From: Pontitalea aquivivens
GTDB taxonomy: Bacteria; Pseudomonadota; Alphaproteobacteria; Rhodobacterales; Rhodobacteraceae
Assembly (NCBI RefSeq): GCF_046507575.1
Contig: NZ_JBKFEY010000014.1
Location: forward strand, 1 to 64,000
Direction: 5' to 3'
Length of the DNA: 64,000 nt
The notes beneath the pieces were generated by a model. It did no database searches. It had not been told where the DNA came from and saw only the letters and a list, made by a program, of their open reading frames with translations. Below, one piece after another: positions 7,796 through 16,318 of the stretch. Made by a program: the position numbers and the translations under genes. Numbering within the stretch: position 1 is the first letter of the stretch; every line of letters starts with the position of its first letter.

Positions 7796-10700
7796 TCAGC
7801 TCGCCCCGGCCTTTTTGCCCGCCACCACCTTTTCCGCCAGGTCGCGGGCGATGGCGAAGGCGCCCCTGATCCGGTCGGCGTCGGTTCCCCAGTCGCGACG
7901 GACCACGATCTTGTTGCCCTGGATCTTTGCCGTGCCGCGCTGCGCGGTGAGATATTCCACCAGCCCCGCGGGGTTGGGAAACTTGTCCATATGGAACTGC
8001 ACGGTCGCGCCTTTCGGCCCCGCATCCATCCGCGCGATATGGGCGCGCTTGCACATGGCCTTGATCCGCACCACCAGCAAAAGCGTGTTCACCTCTTTCG
8101 GCAGGGTCCCGAAGCGATCGATCAGCTCGGCGGCAAAGCCCTCAAGCTCGACCTTGGTCGTCAGCCCCGACAGCCGGCGATACAGCCCCAGCCGCACATC
8201 CAGATCGGGGATGAACGCCTCGGGGATCATCACCGGCACGCCAAGGTTGATCTGGGGCGACCATTCGCCCTCACCCGCGGCTTCGGTCAGCTCGCCCGAT
8301 TTCAGCCTGGCGATGGTTTCCTCCAGCATCGCCTGGTAAAGTTCATACCCCACTTCCTTGATATGGCCGGATTGTTCCTCGCCCAGCAGGTTGCCCGCGC
8401 CGCGCAGGTCCAGATCCTGGCTGGCAAGGCTGAACCCCGCGCCCAGGCTGTCCAGGCTGCCCAGCAGCCGCAACCGCCTGGTCGCCTGCGGCGTCAGCGG
8501 CAGGCGCGGCTTGGTCGTCAGATAGCAATAGGCCCGCGTCTTGGCCCGGCCTACGCGCCCGCGGATCTGGTAAAGCTGGCTTAGCCCGAACATGTCGGCG
8601 CGGTGGATGATCATCGTGTTGGCGGTGGGAATATCCAGACCCGATTCCACGATGGTCGTGGCCAGCAGCACATCGTATTTGCCATCGTAGAAGGCGTTCA
8701 TCCGGTCGTCCAGATCGCCCGCCGCCATCTGGCCATGCGCCGTGACAAAGCTGACCTCGGGCACATGACTGCGCAGGAAGTCCTCGATTTCCGCCAGATC
8801 GGTGATACGCGGCACGACGTAAAAGCTTTGCCCGCCGCGGTAATGTTCGCGCAGCAGCGCCTCGCGGATGGTGACCGCGTCGAATTCCGACACATAGGTG
8901 CGGATCGCCAGGCGGTCGACCGGCGGGGTGCCGATGATCGACAGGTCGCGCACGCCGGTCAGGCTTAGCTGCAATGTGCGCGGGATCGGCGTGGCGGTCA
9001 GCGTCAGCACATGGATTTCGCTGCGCATTTCCTTCAGCCGTTCCTTGTGGGATACGCCGAAATGCTGTTCCTCGTCGATGATCAGCAGGCCGAGGTTGCG
9101 AAACCTTACCGCCTTGGCCAGCACCGCATGGGTGCCGATGACGATGTCGACCGTGCCATCGGCCAACCCCTCGCGCGTCTTCGCCGCCTCCTTGGCGCTG
9201 ACAAAGCGCGACAGCGGGCGCACGGTGATCGCGGTGCCGCGGAAGCGGTCGGCAAAGGTCTTGTAATGCTGGCGGGCCAGCAGCGTGGTGGGCGCGATCA
9301 CCGCGACCTGCACGCCCGATTGGGCGGCGACAAAGGCCGCGCGCATCGCCACCTCGGTCTTGCCAAAGCCCACATCGCCCACGATCAGGCGGTCCATCGG
9401 ATTGCCGGCGGCCAGATCGGCCACCACATCCCCGATCGCGGTCATCTGGTCGTCGGTCTCGGTATAGGGGAAGCGGGCGGCGAAGGATTCCCATTCGTGA
9501 TGCGGGGCTTCCAGGATCGGGGCGGCGCGCAGGTGGCGTTCGGCGGCGATCCGCATCAGGCGGTCGGCGATCTGGCGGATGCGTTCCTTCAGCCGCGCCT
9601 TCCTGGCCTGCCAGGCGCCGCCGCCCAGCTTGTCCAGCAACCCTTCCTCGTGGCCATAGCGGCTGAGCAGTTCGATGTTTTCCACCGGCAGATACAGCCG
9701 GTCGCCCCCCGCATATTCCAGCGCCACGCAATCATGCGGCGCGCCAAGCGCGGTAATGGTTTCCAGCCCCTTGTAGCGGCCCACACCGTGATCGACATGA
9801 ACCACCAGATCGCCGGGCGACAGGCTTTGCGCCTCGGTCAGGAAATTGTCGGCCTTGCGTTTCTTGCGGGGCTGGCGGATCAGCCGGTCGCCCAGCACGT
9901 CCTGTTCGGAAATGACGGTCAGGCCCCCGGCCTCAAAGCCCTGATCCAGCGGCCAGATCGCAAGGCCAAGACCCTTGATGGCGCGGGCATCGCTGATCGG
10001 GGTGGCGCCGGAAAGCCCCTCATCCTCCAGAAGACCCTTCAGACGTTCACGCGCGCCTTCCGACCAGGAAGCGATGACCACATCGCCCTGTTGAAGTCGC
10101 GCTTGAATATGGTCCTTCAAGGCGCCGAAAAGGCTTATGTTTTCCAACTGACGTTCCGGCGCGAAGGATCGCCCGATCCGTCCGCCCGCATCCAGCACAC
10201 CCGGGCCAGGCGGGGCGCGCAGCACCTGCAGGCGCACCACGCGGCGCGGGGCCAGCGCCCCGGTCCAGCCAGCCTGATCCAGATACAAAAGATCGGGCGG
10301 CGCGGGTTTGTAGACCGTATCCACCCGGTCGCGGCGCGTCATCGCCTCGCGCCGTGTGTCATACTGGTCGGCGATGCTGTCCCAGCGCGCCTGCCGCTGC
10401 GGCTCGATCTGGTCATCCAGCATCACCGAGGCCTCGGGCAGATAGTCGAAGATCGTCTCCAGCCGGTCGTGGAAAAAGCCCAGCCAATGTTCCATGCCCG
10501 CATGCTTGCGGCCCGCGCTGACGGCTTCATACAGCGGATCCCCGGCCCCGCCCGCGCCGAATTCCACGCGATAGTTCTGCCGGAACCGGGTGATCGCGGC
10601 CTCATCCAGGATCACCTCGGACACGGGGGCCAGGTCTACCGCCGTCAGCTTTTCCGTCGTGCGCTGGCTGACCGGATCGAACCGGCGCGCGCCATCCAGC

Positions 10701-11233
10701 ACATCGCCGAACAGGTCCAGCCGCACCGGCCCGCCTTCGCCCGGCGGAAAGATGTCGATGATCCCGCCCCGGATCGCGTAATCGCCCGGTTCCGACACGG
10801 TCGAGGCCGGGCTGAACCCCATGCGGACCAGAAAATTCTTCAGCCCCGCCTCATCGATCCGCCCGCCGACCCTGGCGGTGAAACTGGACGCCGCCAGCAC
10901 CGACCGCGCCGGCACCCGCTGCATCGCCGCCGACAGCGTGGTCAACAGGATGAACGGCCCCGGCAGGCCCGCCTGCAACGCGGCCAGCGTCGCCATCCGC
11001 GTGGCCGAGATGTCGGGATTGGGCGAAACCCGGTCATAGGGCAGGCAGTCCCAGGCCGGAAAGTTCAGCACCACGGCCCCGGGGGCAAAGAAGGCCAGGG
11101 CCGCGCGCATCGCCTCAAGCCTGCGGTCGTCGCGTGCCACATGAATGACCGGACGGCCGCGGGCCAGTTCGCGCGCCACCAGTGTCGCATCAAAGCCCTC
11201 GGGGGCGCCGGAAAGAAGAACGTGATCCATCAT
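7796..11233 (-). CDS. mfd: Transcription-repair coupling factor
   Basis: A 1145-residue protein with the complete Mfd architecture. There is an N-terminal UvrB-like damage module, then a CarD-like RNA-polymerase-interaction domain near residue 480 (GDLVVHVDHGVGRYKG). The RecG-like translocase has Walker A GDVGFGKTEVA (about 616-626) and the DEEQ box (about 718), and a C-terminal TRCF domain follows. It removes stalled RNA polymerase from lesions and recruits UvrA. Length matches the family. It is transcribed alone, convergent with the MFS operon. Confidence 0.97.
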   Translation of the reverse strand: MMDHVLLSGAPEGFDATLVARELARGRPVIHVARDDRRLEAMRAALAFFAPGAVVLNFPAWDCLPYDRVSPNPDISATRMATLAALQAGLPGPFILLTTLSAAMQRVPARSVLAASSFTARVGGRIDEAGLKNFLVRMGFSPASTVSEPGDYAIRGGIIDIFPPGEGGPVRLDLFGDVLDGARRFDPVSQRTTEKLTAVDLAPVSEVILDEAAITRFRQNYRVEFGAGGAGDPLYEAVSAGRKHAGMEHWLGFFHDRLETIFDYLPEASVMLDDQIEPQRQARWDSIADQYDTRREAMTRRDRVDTVYKPAPPDLLYLDQAGWTGALAPRRVVRLQVLRAPPGPGVLDAGGRIGRSFAPERQLENISLFGALKDHIQARLQQGDVVIASWSEGARERLKGLLEDEGLSGATPISDARAIKGLGLAIWPLDQGFEAGGLTVISEQDVLGDRLIRQPRKKRKADNFLTEAQSLSPGDLVVHVDHGVGRYKGLETITALGAPHDCVALEYAGGDRLYLPVENIELLSRYGHEEGLLDKLGGGAWQARKARLKERIRQIADRLMRIAAERHLRAAPILEAPHHEWESFAARFPYTETDDQMTAIGDVVADLAAGNPMDRLIVGDVGFGKTEVAMRAAFVAAQSGVQVAVIAPTTLLARQHYKTFADRFRGTAITVRPLSRFVSAKEAAKTREGLADGTVDIVIGTHAVLAKAVRFRNLGLLIIDEEQHFGVSHKERLKEMRSEIHVLTLTATPIPRTLQLSLTGVRDLSIIGTPPVDRLAIRTYVSEFDAVTIREALLREHYRGGQSFYVVPRITDLAEIEDFLRSHVPEVSFVTAHGQMAAGDLDDRMNAFYDGKYDVLLATTIVESGLDIPTANTMIIHRADMFGLSQLYQIRGRVGRAKTRAYCYLTTKPRLPLTPQATRRLRLLGSLDSLGAGFSLASQDLDLRGAGNLLGEEQSGHIKEVGYELYQAMLEETIARLKSGELTEAAGEGEWSPQINLGVPVMIPEAFIPDLDVRLGLYRRLSGLTTKVELEGFAAELIDRFGTLPKEVNTLLLVVRIKAMCKRAHIARMDAGPKGATVQFHMDKFPNPAGLVEYLTAQRGTAKIQGNKIVVRRDWGTDADRIRGAFAIARDLAEKVVAGKKAGAS

Positions 11234-11288
11234 CGCCCCGAGGTATCCGCCTGCAAGCCGAAGTCAACCCGTTGCGCGGTCCTGCGCG

Positions 11289-11843
11289 CTATTGAAAGCT
11301 GGCAATGCGCAGGTTTTGCAGCATTCCCCAGAAGGCGGTGACCGTGATCGCCAGCATCCCCACCACCTGCACCATCAGCCGGTGGCGGATCAGCGCGCGG
11401 GCCAGCGCCGCGGGCGGCAGGGTATCCGCGGTCAGGGGCGCCTCAAGGCGGTGGGCGGTGCGCAGGCTCAGTACCGCGACCAGGGTCATCGGCGCCAGGA
11501 TCAGAAAGATGGCCTGGGCGAATTCGACCCGATAGTGAAACCCCAGAAGCGCCAGCGAACTGAGCGCAAAGCCCGCCACCAGCGACAGCGCCATCCCGCC
11601 CTGCCGCCCGAAGCGCAACAGCCGCGCCACATGCAGCCGCGTCATCGCCACAAGCTGTGCCCCGGCCTCATCCCGGGCACCCGCATCCGCGCGCAGGCGG
11701 CGCAGGCGCAGCACCATGTCGAACGGCACCCCCAGCACCCAATGCGAGGCCATCGACCAGCACGCGGCCAGCGCGATCCAGTACCACAGGCTTCGGAAAG
11801 ATCGCATGTCGATCAGGTTGAAGATCGTTTCGGTCACGCTCAC
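11289..11843 (-). CDS. Small membrane protein of the type annotated as 'component of SufBCD complex'
   Basis: A 184-residue protein with four to five hydrophobic segments. The N-terminal pattern ETIFNLIDMRSF-LWYWIALA and the following SHWVLGVPFDMV are characteristic of a Rhodobacterales family often labelled as a SufBCD-complex component, although it is not in the suf operon here. The start is taken as GTG 11843, because it restores the conserved N-terminus and has AAGGAAG 7 bases upstream; no closer ATG includes the conserved start. It lies divergent from hemB. The biochemical role is unknown. Confidence 0.65.
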   Translation of the reverse strand: MSVTETIFNLIDMRSFRSLWYWIALAACWSMASHWVLGVPFDMVLRLRRLRADAGARDEAGAQLVAMTRLHVARLLRFGRQGGMALSLVAGFALSSLALLGFHYRVEFAQAIFLILAPMTLVAVLSLRTAHRLEAPLTADTLPPAALARALIRHRLMVQVVGMLAITVTAFWGMLQNLRIASFQ

Positions 11844-12018
11844 GGGCGGGCTTCCTTGCTGCTCTGGTGCCAGACTAAACCGATTGTCCGGCCCGCGAAA
11901 CTGTCTTCGCGCGACAATCCGCGCCGCAATGCCGCCCCCGCCCCCCTTGAGCCGCGCGCCGATCCATGCGACCCAAGGCCAAGCCAACCCGAACGCCAGA
12001 TCCCAGCGGAGCGAAGCC

Positions 12019-13020
12019 ATGCACCCGATCCTGCCCCCCTTCCCCCAGACCCGCCTGCGCCGGATGCGCCGCACGCCCGCGCTGCGCGATCTGGCCCAGG
12101 AACACCGGCTGGACGTCAAGGACCTGATCTGGCCGATCTTCATCACCGACGTGCCCGGCGCGGATGTCGAGGTATCCTCGATGCCGGGCGTGGTGCGGCG
12201 CACGCTGGACGGGGCGCTGCGCGCCGCCGAAGAGGCGGCCGAACTGGGCATCCCGGCGATCTGCCTGTTTCCCTATACCGATCCCGCGCTGAAAACCGAA
12301 AGCTGCGAAGAGGCCTGGAGCCCGGACAACCTGTCCAACCGCGTGATCCGCGCGATCAAGGCCCGCCTGCCCGAGGTCGCGATCATGACCGATATCGCGC
12401 TGGACCCCTATAACGCCAACGGCCATGACGGCCTGGTGAAGGATGGCGTGATCCTGAACGATGAAACCGTTGAATGCCTTGTGAAAATGGCGCTGGCCCA
12501 GGCCGATGCCGGGGCCGACATCCTTGGCCCCTCGGACATGATGGACGGGCGTATCGGGGCGATGCGCAACGCGCTTGAATCCGCGGGCCACACCGATGTG
12601 ACGATCCTCAGCTATGCGGCGAAATATGCCAGCGCCTTCTATGGCCCGTTCCGCGATGCTGTAGGGGCGTCCGGCGCGCTGAAAGGCGACAAGAAGACCT
12701 ATCAGATGAACCCCGCCAATGCCGATGAGGCGATCCGCCTGGTGGCACGCGACCTGTCCGAAGGGGCGGATATGGTGATGGTCAAACCCGGCATGCCCTA
12801 TCTGGACATCTGCCGCCGGGTCAAGGACGCCTTCGGCGTGCCGACCTTTGCCTATCAGGTCTCGGGCGAATACGCGATGATCGCGGGGGCCGCGCGCAAT
12901 GGCTGGATCGACGGGCCGCAGGTGATGATGGAAAGCCTGCTGGCCTTCAAGCGCGCGGGCTGCGACGGGGTGCTGACCTATTTCGCCCCCGATGCCGCAC
13001 GCACCCTGCGCGCGGGCTAG
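12019..13020 (+). CDS. hemB: Delta-aminolevulinic acid dehydratase (porphobilinogen synthase)
   Basis: A 333-residue HemB, which condenses two 5-aminolevulinate molecules to porphobilinogen in haem and chlorophyll synthesis. The two Schiff-base lysines are Lys202 (AAKYAS) and Lys256 (MVKPG). The metal-site segment reads DIALDPYNANGHDG, with Asp where zinc-type enzymes have Cys, so it is not a zinc enzyme; the R. capsulatus enzyme has been reported to be metal-ion independent. ATG 12019 follows GCGGAGCGA. It stands alone, divergent from the small membrane-protein gene. Confidence 0.95.
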   Translation: MHPILPPFPQTRLRRMRRTPALRDLAQEHRLDVKDLIWPIFITDVPGADVEVSSMPGVVRRTLDGALRAAEEAAELGIPAICLFPYTDPALKTESCEEAWSPDNLSNRVIRAIKARLPEVAIMTDIALDPYNANGHDGLVKDGVILNDETVECLVKMALAQADAGADILGPSDMMDGRIGAMRNALESAGHTDVTILSYAAKYASAFYGPFRDAVGASGALKGDKKTYQMNPANADEAIRLVARDLSEGADMVMVKPGMPYLDICRRVKDAFGVPTFAYQVSGEYAMIAGAARNGWIDGPQVMMESLLAFKRAGCDGVLTYFAPDAARTLRAG

Positions 13021-13055
13021 GGCGGCGGGCTTTGGCCATCCCGGATCAAGACCAA

Positions 13056-13084
13056 GTGACAGCGCCCCATTTCTGCCCTATAGA
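13056..13084 (+). promoter_or_regulatory. Sigma70-type promoter of the SYLF lipoprotein gene
   Basis: GTGACA (13056-13061) and TATAGA (13079-13084) are spaced by exactly 17 bases, one mismatch from consensus in each box. Transcription would start near 13091, about 45 bases before the ATG at 13135. It gives the lipoprotein gene its own promoter downstream of hemB. Confidence 0.65.
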
Positions 13085-13134
13085 TAGGGGTGAACGGGCC
13101 GCGACAAGGCCCGATGATTGAGCGGAGCAGCAAC

Positions 13135-13692
13135 ATGACACAGATTTCCAGACGAAGCCTTCTGGCAATGGGCGGCGCGGGTCTTGGGCTTGCGGCCTGT
13201 GGCAATGGCATCGGCAATCAGGGCGCGGCACGGCTGGATGCGCGGGTCGATGCCACCCGCGACTATCTGCTGCAGCGTTATCCCGGCACGCAGGATTTGA
13301 TGGGCAAGGCCAGCGGCATCCTGTACATGCCGCTGATGACCGAAGCCGGCTTTGGCATTGGCGGTGCCTATGGGCGCGGCGCGCTGCGCATCAACAACGT
13401 GACGGTGGATTACTATTCCGCGGCCTCGGCCTCGGTCGGGTTCCAGATCGGCGCGCAGCAATATGCCCATGCGCTGTTCTTCATGACACCCGAGGCGATG
13501 GCCGATTTCCGCCGTGCGGATGGCTGGGAACTGGGCGCGGATGCGCGCTACGCCTTGCCCGACCGTGGCGGCGCGATCGGCGCGGCCACCACCACGGCCC
13601 TGGCCCCGGTGATCGCGCTGGTCTTTGGTCAGGCCGGGCTGATCGCCGGCGCAAGCCTTGCAGGCACCAAATACACCCGCATCATTCCGTAA
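13135..13692 (+). CDS. SYLF/YSC84-domain lipoprotein
   Basis: A 185-residue exported protein. The N-terminus combines a twin-arginine-like SRRSLL with a lipobox LAAC (Cys22), so it may be a Tat-exported lipoprotein. The mature part carries the SYLF (YSC84, PF04366) lipid-binding domain: KASGILYMP, GFGIGGAYGRGAL, YYSAASASVGFQIGAQ and FFMTPEAM. It probably sits at a membrane surface. Function is not established for bacterial members. A strong sigma70-type promoter precedes it and a hairpin follows. Confidence 0.8.
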   Translation: MTQISRRSLLAMGGAGLGLAACGNGIGNQGAARLDARVDATRDYLLQRYPGTQDLMGKASGILYMPLMTEAGFGIGGAYGRGALRINNVTVDYYSAASASVGFQIGAQQYAHALFFMTPEAMADFRRADGWELGADARYALPDRGGAIGAATTTALAPVIALVFGQAGLIAGASLAGTKYTRIIP

Positions 13693-13707
13693 GGATTTCA
13701 TATAGAT

Positions 13708-13728
13708 GGCGCGCGATCTTCGCGCGCC
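13708..13728. terminator. GC-rich hairpin between convergent genes
   Basis: GGCGCGCGA (13708-13716) pairs perfectly with TCGCGCGCC (13720-13728) around a 3-base loop. It lies between the convergent SYLF and lytic transglycosylase genes and could end both transcripts, though neither side has a convincing T-run. Confidence 0.45.
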
Positions 13729-13740
13729 GCATCAACCCTG

Positions 13741-14361
13741 TCAGCCACCCAGGATCACGCGGACGTAATTCGTCGTCTCGCGGTAAGGCGGAATGCCGCC
13801 GTGTCTGGCCACCGCCTCGGGGCCGGCATTATAGGCCGCCAGCGCCAGACGCCAATCGCCAAAGCGATCATACATCATCCGCAGATAGCGCGCGCCACCG
13901 TCCAGGTTCTGACGTGGATCGTTTGCGTCCACCCCCAGCCTGGCCGCCGTGCCCGGCATCAGCTGCGCCAGCCCCATCGCCCCCTTGTGCGACCGCGCCC
14001 CGGCATTCCAGCCCGATTCCTGCTGCACCAGGCGCAGGAACAGATCCTCGGGGATGCCATGCCTGATCGCCGCCGCCCGCGCCATCGACAGGTATTCCCC
14101 GCGATAGCGCCCCGCATAGCCCGGGATCGACACAGTCCCGGTCCCGGTCCGGGCGCCTTTGGGTTTCAGCCGGTCCGAGGCGGAATATTGCGACGACAGC
14201 CGCGTATCCAGAAGCCGGGTCTGGTTGCGAAACAGCGTCTGGCGCGATTTCGACGACGCCCCTGTCAGCGAAAGCCCTTCGGCCCGCGCCACACCCGATC
14301 CGACCGCAGGCGCCAGCCCGATGGCCAGCCCCAGAAGCACCACGCCCGACACTCTGCGCAT
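13741..14361 (-). CDS. Lytic transglycosylase (SLT domain)
   Basis: A 206-residue secreted protein with a signal peptide (1-27, ending ARA). The SLT (family 1) domain occupies about 85-206. Catalytic Glu115 lies in QQESGWN, followed by GAMGLAQLMP, DPRQNLDGGARYL and LALAAYNAGP-AV, all hallmarks of the fold. It cleaves the glycan strands of peptidoglycan to 1,6-anhydro ends. The short N-terminal linker is Ser/Thr/Gly rich. A 17-bp tandem repeat lies in its presumed 5' leader, and it is divergent from ssb. Confidence 0.9.
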   Translation of the reverse strand: MRRVSGVVLLGLAIGLAPAVGSGVARAEGLSLTGASSKSRQTLFRNQTRLLDTRLSSQYSASDRLKPKGARTGTGTVSIPGYAGRYRGEYLSMARAAAIRHGIPEDLFLRLVQQESGWNAGARSHKGAMGLAQLMPGTAARLGVDANDPRQNLDGGARYLRMMYDRFGDWRLALAAYNAGPEAVARHGGIPPYRETTNYVRVILGG

Positions 14362-14370
14362 CCCGCCCCC

Positions 14371-14420
14371 CGTCCGATACCCGTAACCGTCCGATACCCG
14401 TAACCGTCCGAAACCCTTAC
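14371..14420. repeat. 17-bp tandem repeat in the 5' leader of the transglycosylase gene
   Basis: Two exact copies and a third diverged copy of CGTCCGATACCCGTAAC run from 14371 to 14420, between the predicted -10 box (14433-14438) and the start codon (14361). On the minus strand the repeats would be in the mRNA leader. Whether they bind a protein or are a slippage product is unknown. Confidence 0.8.
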
Positions 14421-14432
14421 AGACCGGACCGC

Positions 14433-14461
14433 ACTATACCCCGATCCGCGCGCCGTGGGAA
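14433..14461 (-). promoter_or_regulatory. Candidate promoter of the lytic transglycosylase gene
   Basis: Minus-strand TATAGT (14438-14433) is five of six to consensus, with TTCCCA (14461-14456) 17 bases upstream as a weaker -35. The start of transcription would be near 14427, leaving a leader of about 65 nt that contains the 17-bp tandem repeat. Confidence 0.45.
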
Positions 14462-14571
14462 GCACCGGCCCGGGGCCCTTTTTTACCCCGGACAGGTGCT
14501 CTATACCGAATGCTTGGGGCAGATTCGGCACAGCCGGTCCGCCAGGGCACATGACCGTTGCGGAGGAATGC

Positions 14572-15090
14572 ATGGCAGGTTCGGTGAACAAGGTGATTCT
14601 GGTCGGCAATCTGGGCCGCGACCCCGAGGTCCGTTCCTTCCCCAACGGCGGCAAGGTCTGCAACCTGCGCATCGCAACGTCGGAAAACTGGCGTGACAAG
14701 GCCACGGGCGAACGCAAGGAACGCACCGAATGGCATTCGGTCGCGATCTTTTCCGAACCGCTGGCCCGCATCGCCGAACAATATCTGCGCAAGGGATCCA
14801 AGGTCTATATCGAGGGCCAGCTGGAAACCCGCAAATGGCAGGATCAGTCCGGCGCCGACCGCTACACCACTGAAATCGTGCTGCGCCCCTACCGGGGCGA
14901 GTTGACGCTGCTTGACGGGCGCGATGGCGGCGGTCAGGGCGGTGGCTATGGCCAGGGCGGTGGTGGCGGCGGCGGCTATGACGATCCGCAAGGCGGCTAT
15001 GGCGGCGGTCAGGGCGGTTATGGCGGTGGCGGACAACAGGGCGGCGGCGGCGGCCGTCGCTCGGACATGGATGACGAAATCCCGTTCTGA
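14572..15090 (+). CDS. ssb: Single-stranded DNA-binding protein
   Basis: A 172-residue SSB. The OB fold covers residues 1-112, with VNKVILVGNLGRDPE, the NLRIATSENW strand, TEWHSVAIF and KGSKVYIEGQL. A Gly/Gln/Tyr-rich flexible linker (about 118-163) follows, and the acidic tip DMDDEIPF at the end is the docking peptide for replication and repair partners. A GGAGGA ribosome-binding site precedes ATG 14572. It is monocistronic, divergent from the transglycosylase gene, and away from uvrA, next to which ssb often lies. Confidence 0.97.
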   Translation: MAGSVNKVILVGNLGRDPEVRSFPNGGKVCNLRIATSENWRDKATGERKERTEWHSVAIFSEPLARIAEQYLRKGSKVYIEGQLETRKWQDQSGADRYTTEIVLRPYRGELTLLDGRDGGGQGGGYGQGGGGGGGYDDPQGGYGGGQGGYGGGGQQGGGGGRRSDMDDEIPF

Positions 15091-15259
15091 TCCCCCCCCC
15101 GGGGGATCACGCAGACGGGCGATCCCCCGCCCCCTGCCGGCGGCGGATGCCGTCGCGGCCTCTCACACACCACCGGGACCAAAGCGCATCGACCGGGCCC
15201 GGGCAAAGCCAACCGCCGCGCCGCCGGCCTGCGGCAGGGCGCTGCGTGAATGTCTGGTT

Positions 15260-15304
15260 CATCTTGCCGAAAATACCTCGGGGGTCCGGGGGCAGCGCCC
15301 CCGG
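15260..15304. repeat. Dispersed intergenic repeat, type A (inverted half)
   Basis: CATCTTGCCGAAAATACCTC followed by GGGGGTCCGGGGGCAGCGCCCCC, between the convergent ssb and beta-hydroxyacid dehydrogenase genes. It matches the right half of the inverted copies at 36350-36419 and 55609-55672. The remaining intergenic DNA (15091-15259) holds only GC-rich sequence with a GATCCCCC/GGGGGATC palindrome right after ssb. Confidence 0.7.
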
Positions 15305-15322
15305 CCTGTCCGGTCCGCCGCC

Positions 15323-16195
15323 TCAGCCTGACTTGCGCAGCCGCGCGATCAGCGATGAGGTATCCCAGCGACCGCCGCCCATCTTCTGCACATCCTTGTA
15401 GAACTGATCGACCAGCGCGGTCACCGGCAGGCTGGCGCCGGTTTCATTCGCGGTGGCCAGACAAATCCCCAGATCCTTGCGCATCCAGTCCACCGCAAAG
15501 CCAAAGTCAAAGCGGTCCTCGGCCATCGTCTGGTAGCGGTTCTGCATCTGCCAGCTTCCGGCCGCGCCCTGGCTGATCACCTCGACCACGTCCGGGATCG
15601 ACAACCCCGCCTTTTCGGCGAAATGCAGCGCCTCGGACAGGCCCTGCACCAGACCCGCGATGGCGATCTGGTTGCACATCTTGGTCACCTGCCCCGCGCC
15701 GCTGTCGCCCAGGCGCCGGCAGATCCTGGCATAGGCGGCCATCACCGGTTCGGCCGCGCCATAGGCCGCCGCATCGCCCCCGCACATCACCGACAGCTGG
15801 CCATTCTCGGCCCCCGCCTGCCCGCCCGAGACCGGCGCGTCGACAAAGGCCAGCCCGCGCCCGGCCGCCGCCGCCGCCAGTTCGCGCGTGACCCTGGCCG
15901 ACACCGTGGTGTGATCGACAAAGATCGCGCCGGGCTTCATCCCCGCGAAAGCCCCCTGATCGCCCAGGCAGACCGCGCGCAGGTCGTCGTCATTACCCAC
16001 GCAGGCCATCACGAAATCGCAATCGCGCACGGCATCGGCGGGCGTGGCCGCCCATTGCCCGCCGTGGCGTTCCACCCAGGCCCCGGCCTTGGCCGCGGTG
16101 CGGTTGTAGACCGTCACCTCATGCCCCCTGGCGGCCAGATGCCCCGCCATCGGAAAGCCCATTACCCCAAGCCCCAGAAACGCCACTTTTGCCAT
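15323..16195 (-). CDS. NAD(P)-dependent beta-hydroxyacid dehydrogenase
   Basis: A 290-residue member of the 3-hydroxyisobutyrate dehydrogenase family. The N-terminal Rossmann motif is GLGVMG (about 7-12). The substrate loop DAPVSGGQAGAENG and catalytic Lys172 (GQVTKMCNQ) lie in the middle, and the helical C-terminal domain contains KDLGICLATANE. Likely activities are reduction of tartronate semialdehyde, succinic semialdehyde or oxidation of 3-hydroxyisobutyrate, and motifs alone do not separate them. It is transcribed alone, with a divergent acylase gene upstream. Confidence 0.85.
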   Translation of the reverse strand: MAKVAFLGLGVMGFPMAGHLAARGHEVTVYNRTAAKAGAWVERHGGQWAATPADAVRDCDFVMACVGNDDDLRAVCLGDQGAFAGMKPGAIFVDHTTVSARVTRELAAAAAGRGLAFVDAPVSGGQAGAENGQLSVMCGGDAAAYGAAEPVMAAYARICRRLGDSGAGQVTKMCNQIAIAGLVQGLSEALHFAEKAGLSIPDVVEVISQGAAGSWQMQNRYQTMAEDRFDFGFAVDWMRKDLGICLATANETGASLPVTALVDQFYKDVQKMGGGRWDTSSLIARLRKSG

Positions 16196-16318
16196 TGTCC
16201 ATCCTCCGCTGCCGCGCCAAAGGCGCGTTGAACATTTTCCTTGCCTGACTTAGTAACGCCTGCGCCCCCGCCGTCAACCGCCGGGCGGCAGGTTCCGACT
16301 GGATGGGGGCAAGGCACG

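Noticed and set aside
9011..11341. 776-codon open frame on the plus strand opposite mfd
   Set aside because: High GC suppresses stop codons on the opposite strand. The frame has no recognisable domain and lies antisense to an intact mfd.
11853..12018. Upstream in-frame extension of hemB
   Set aside because: The added residues are not family-like, while ATG 12019 gives a typical HemB length and N-terminus.
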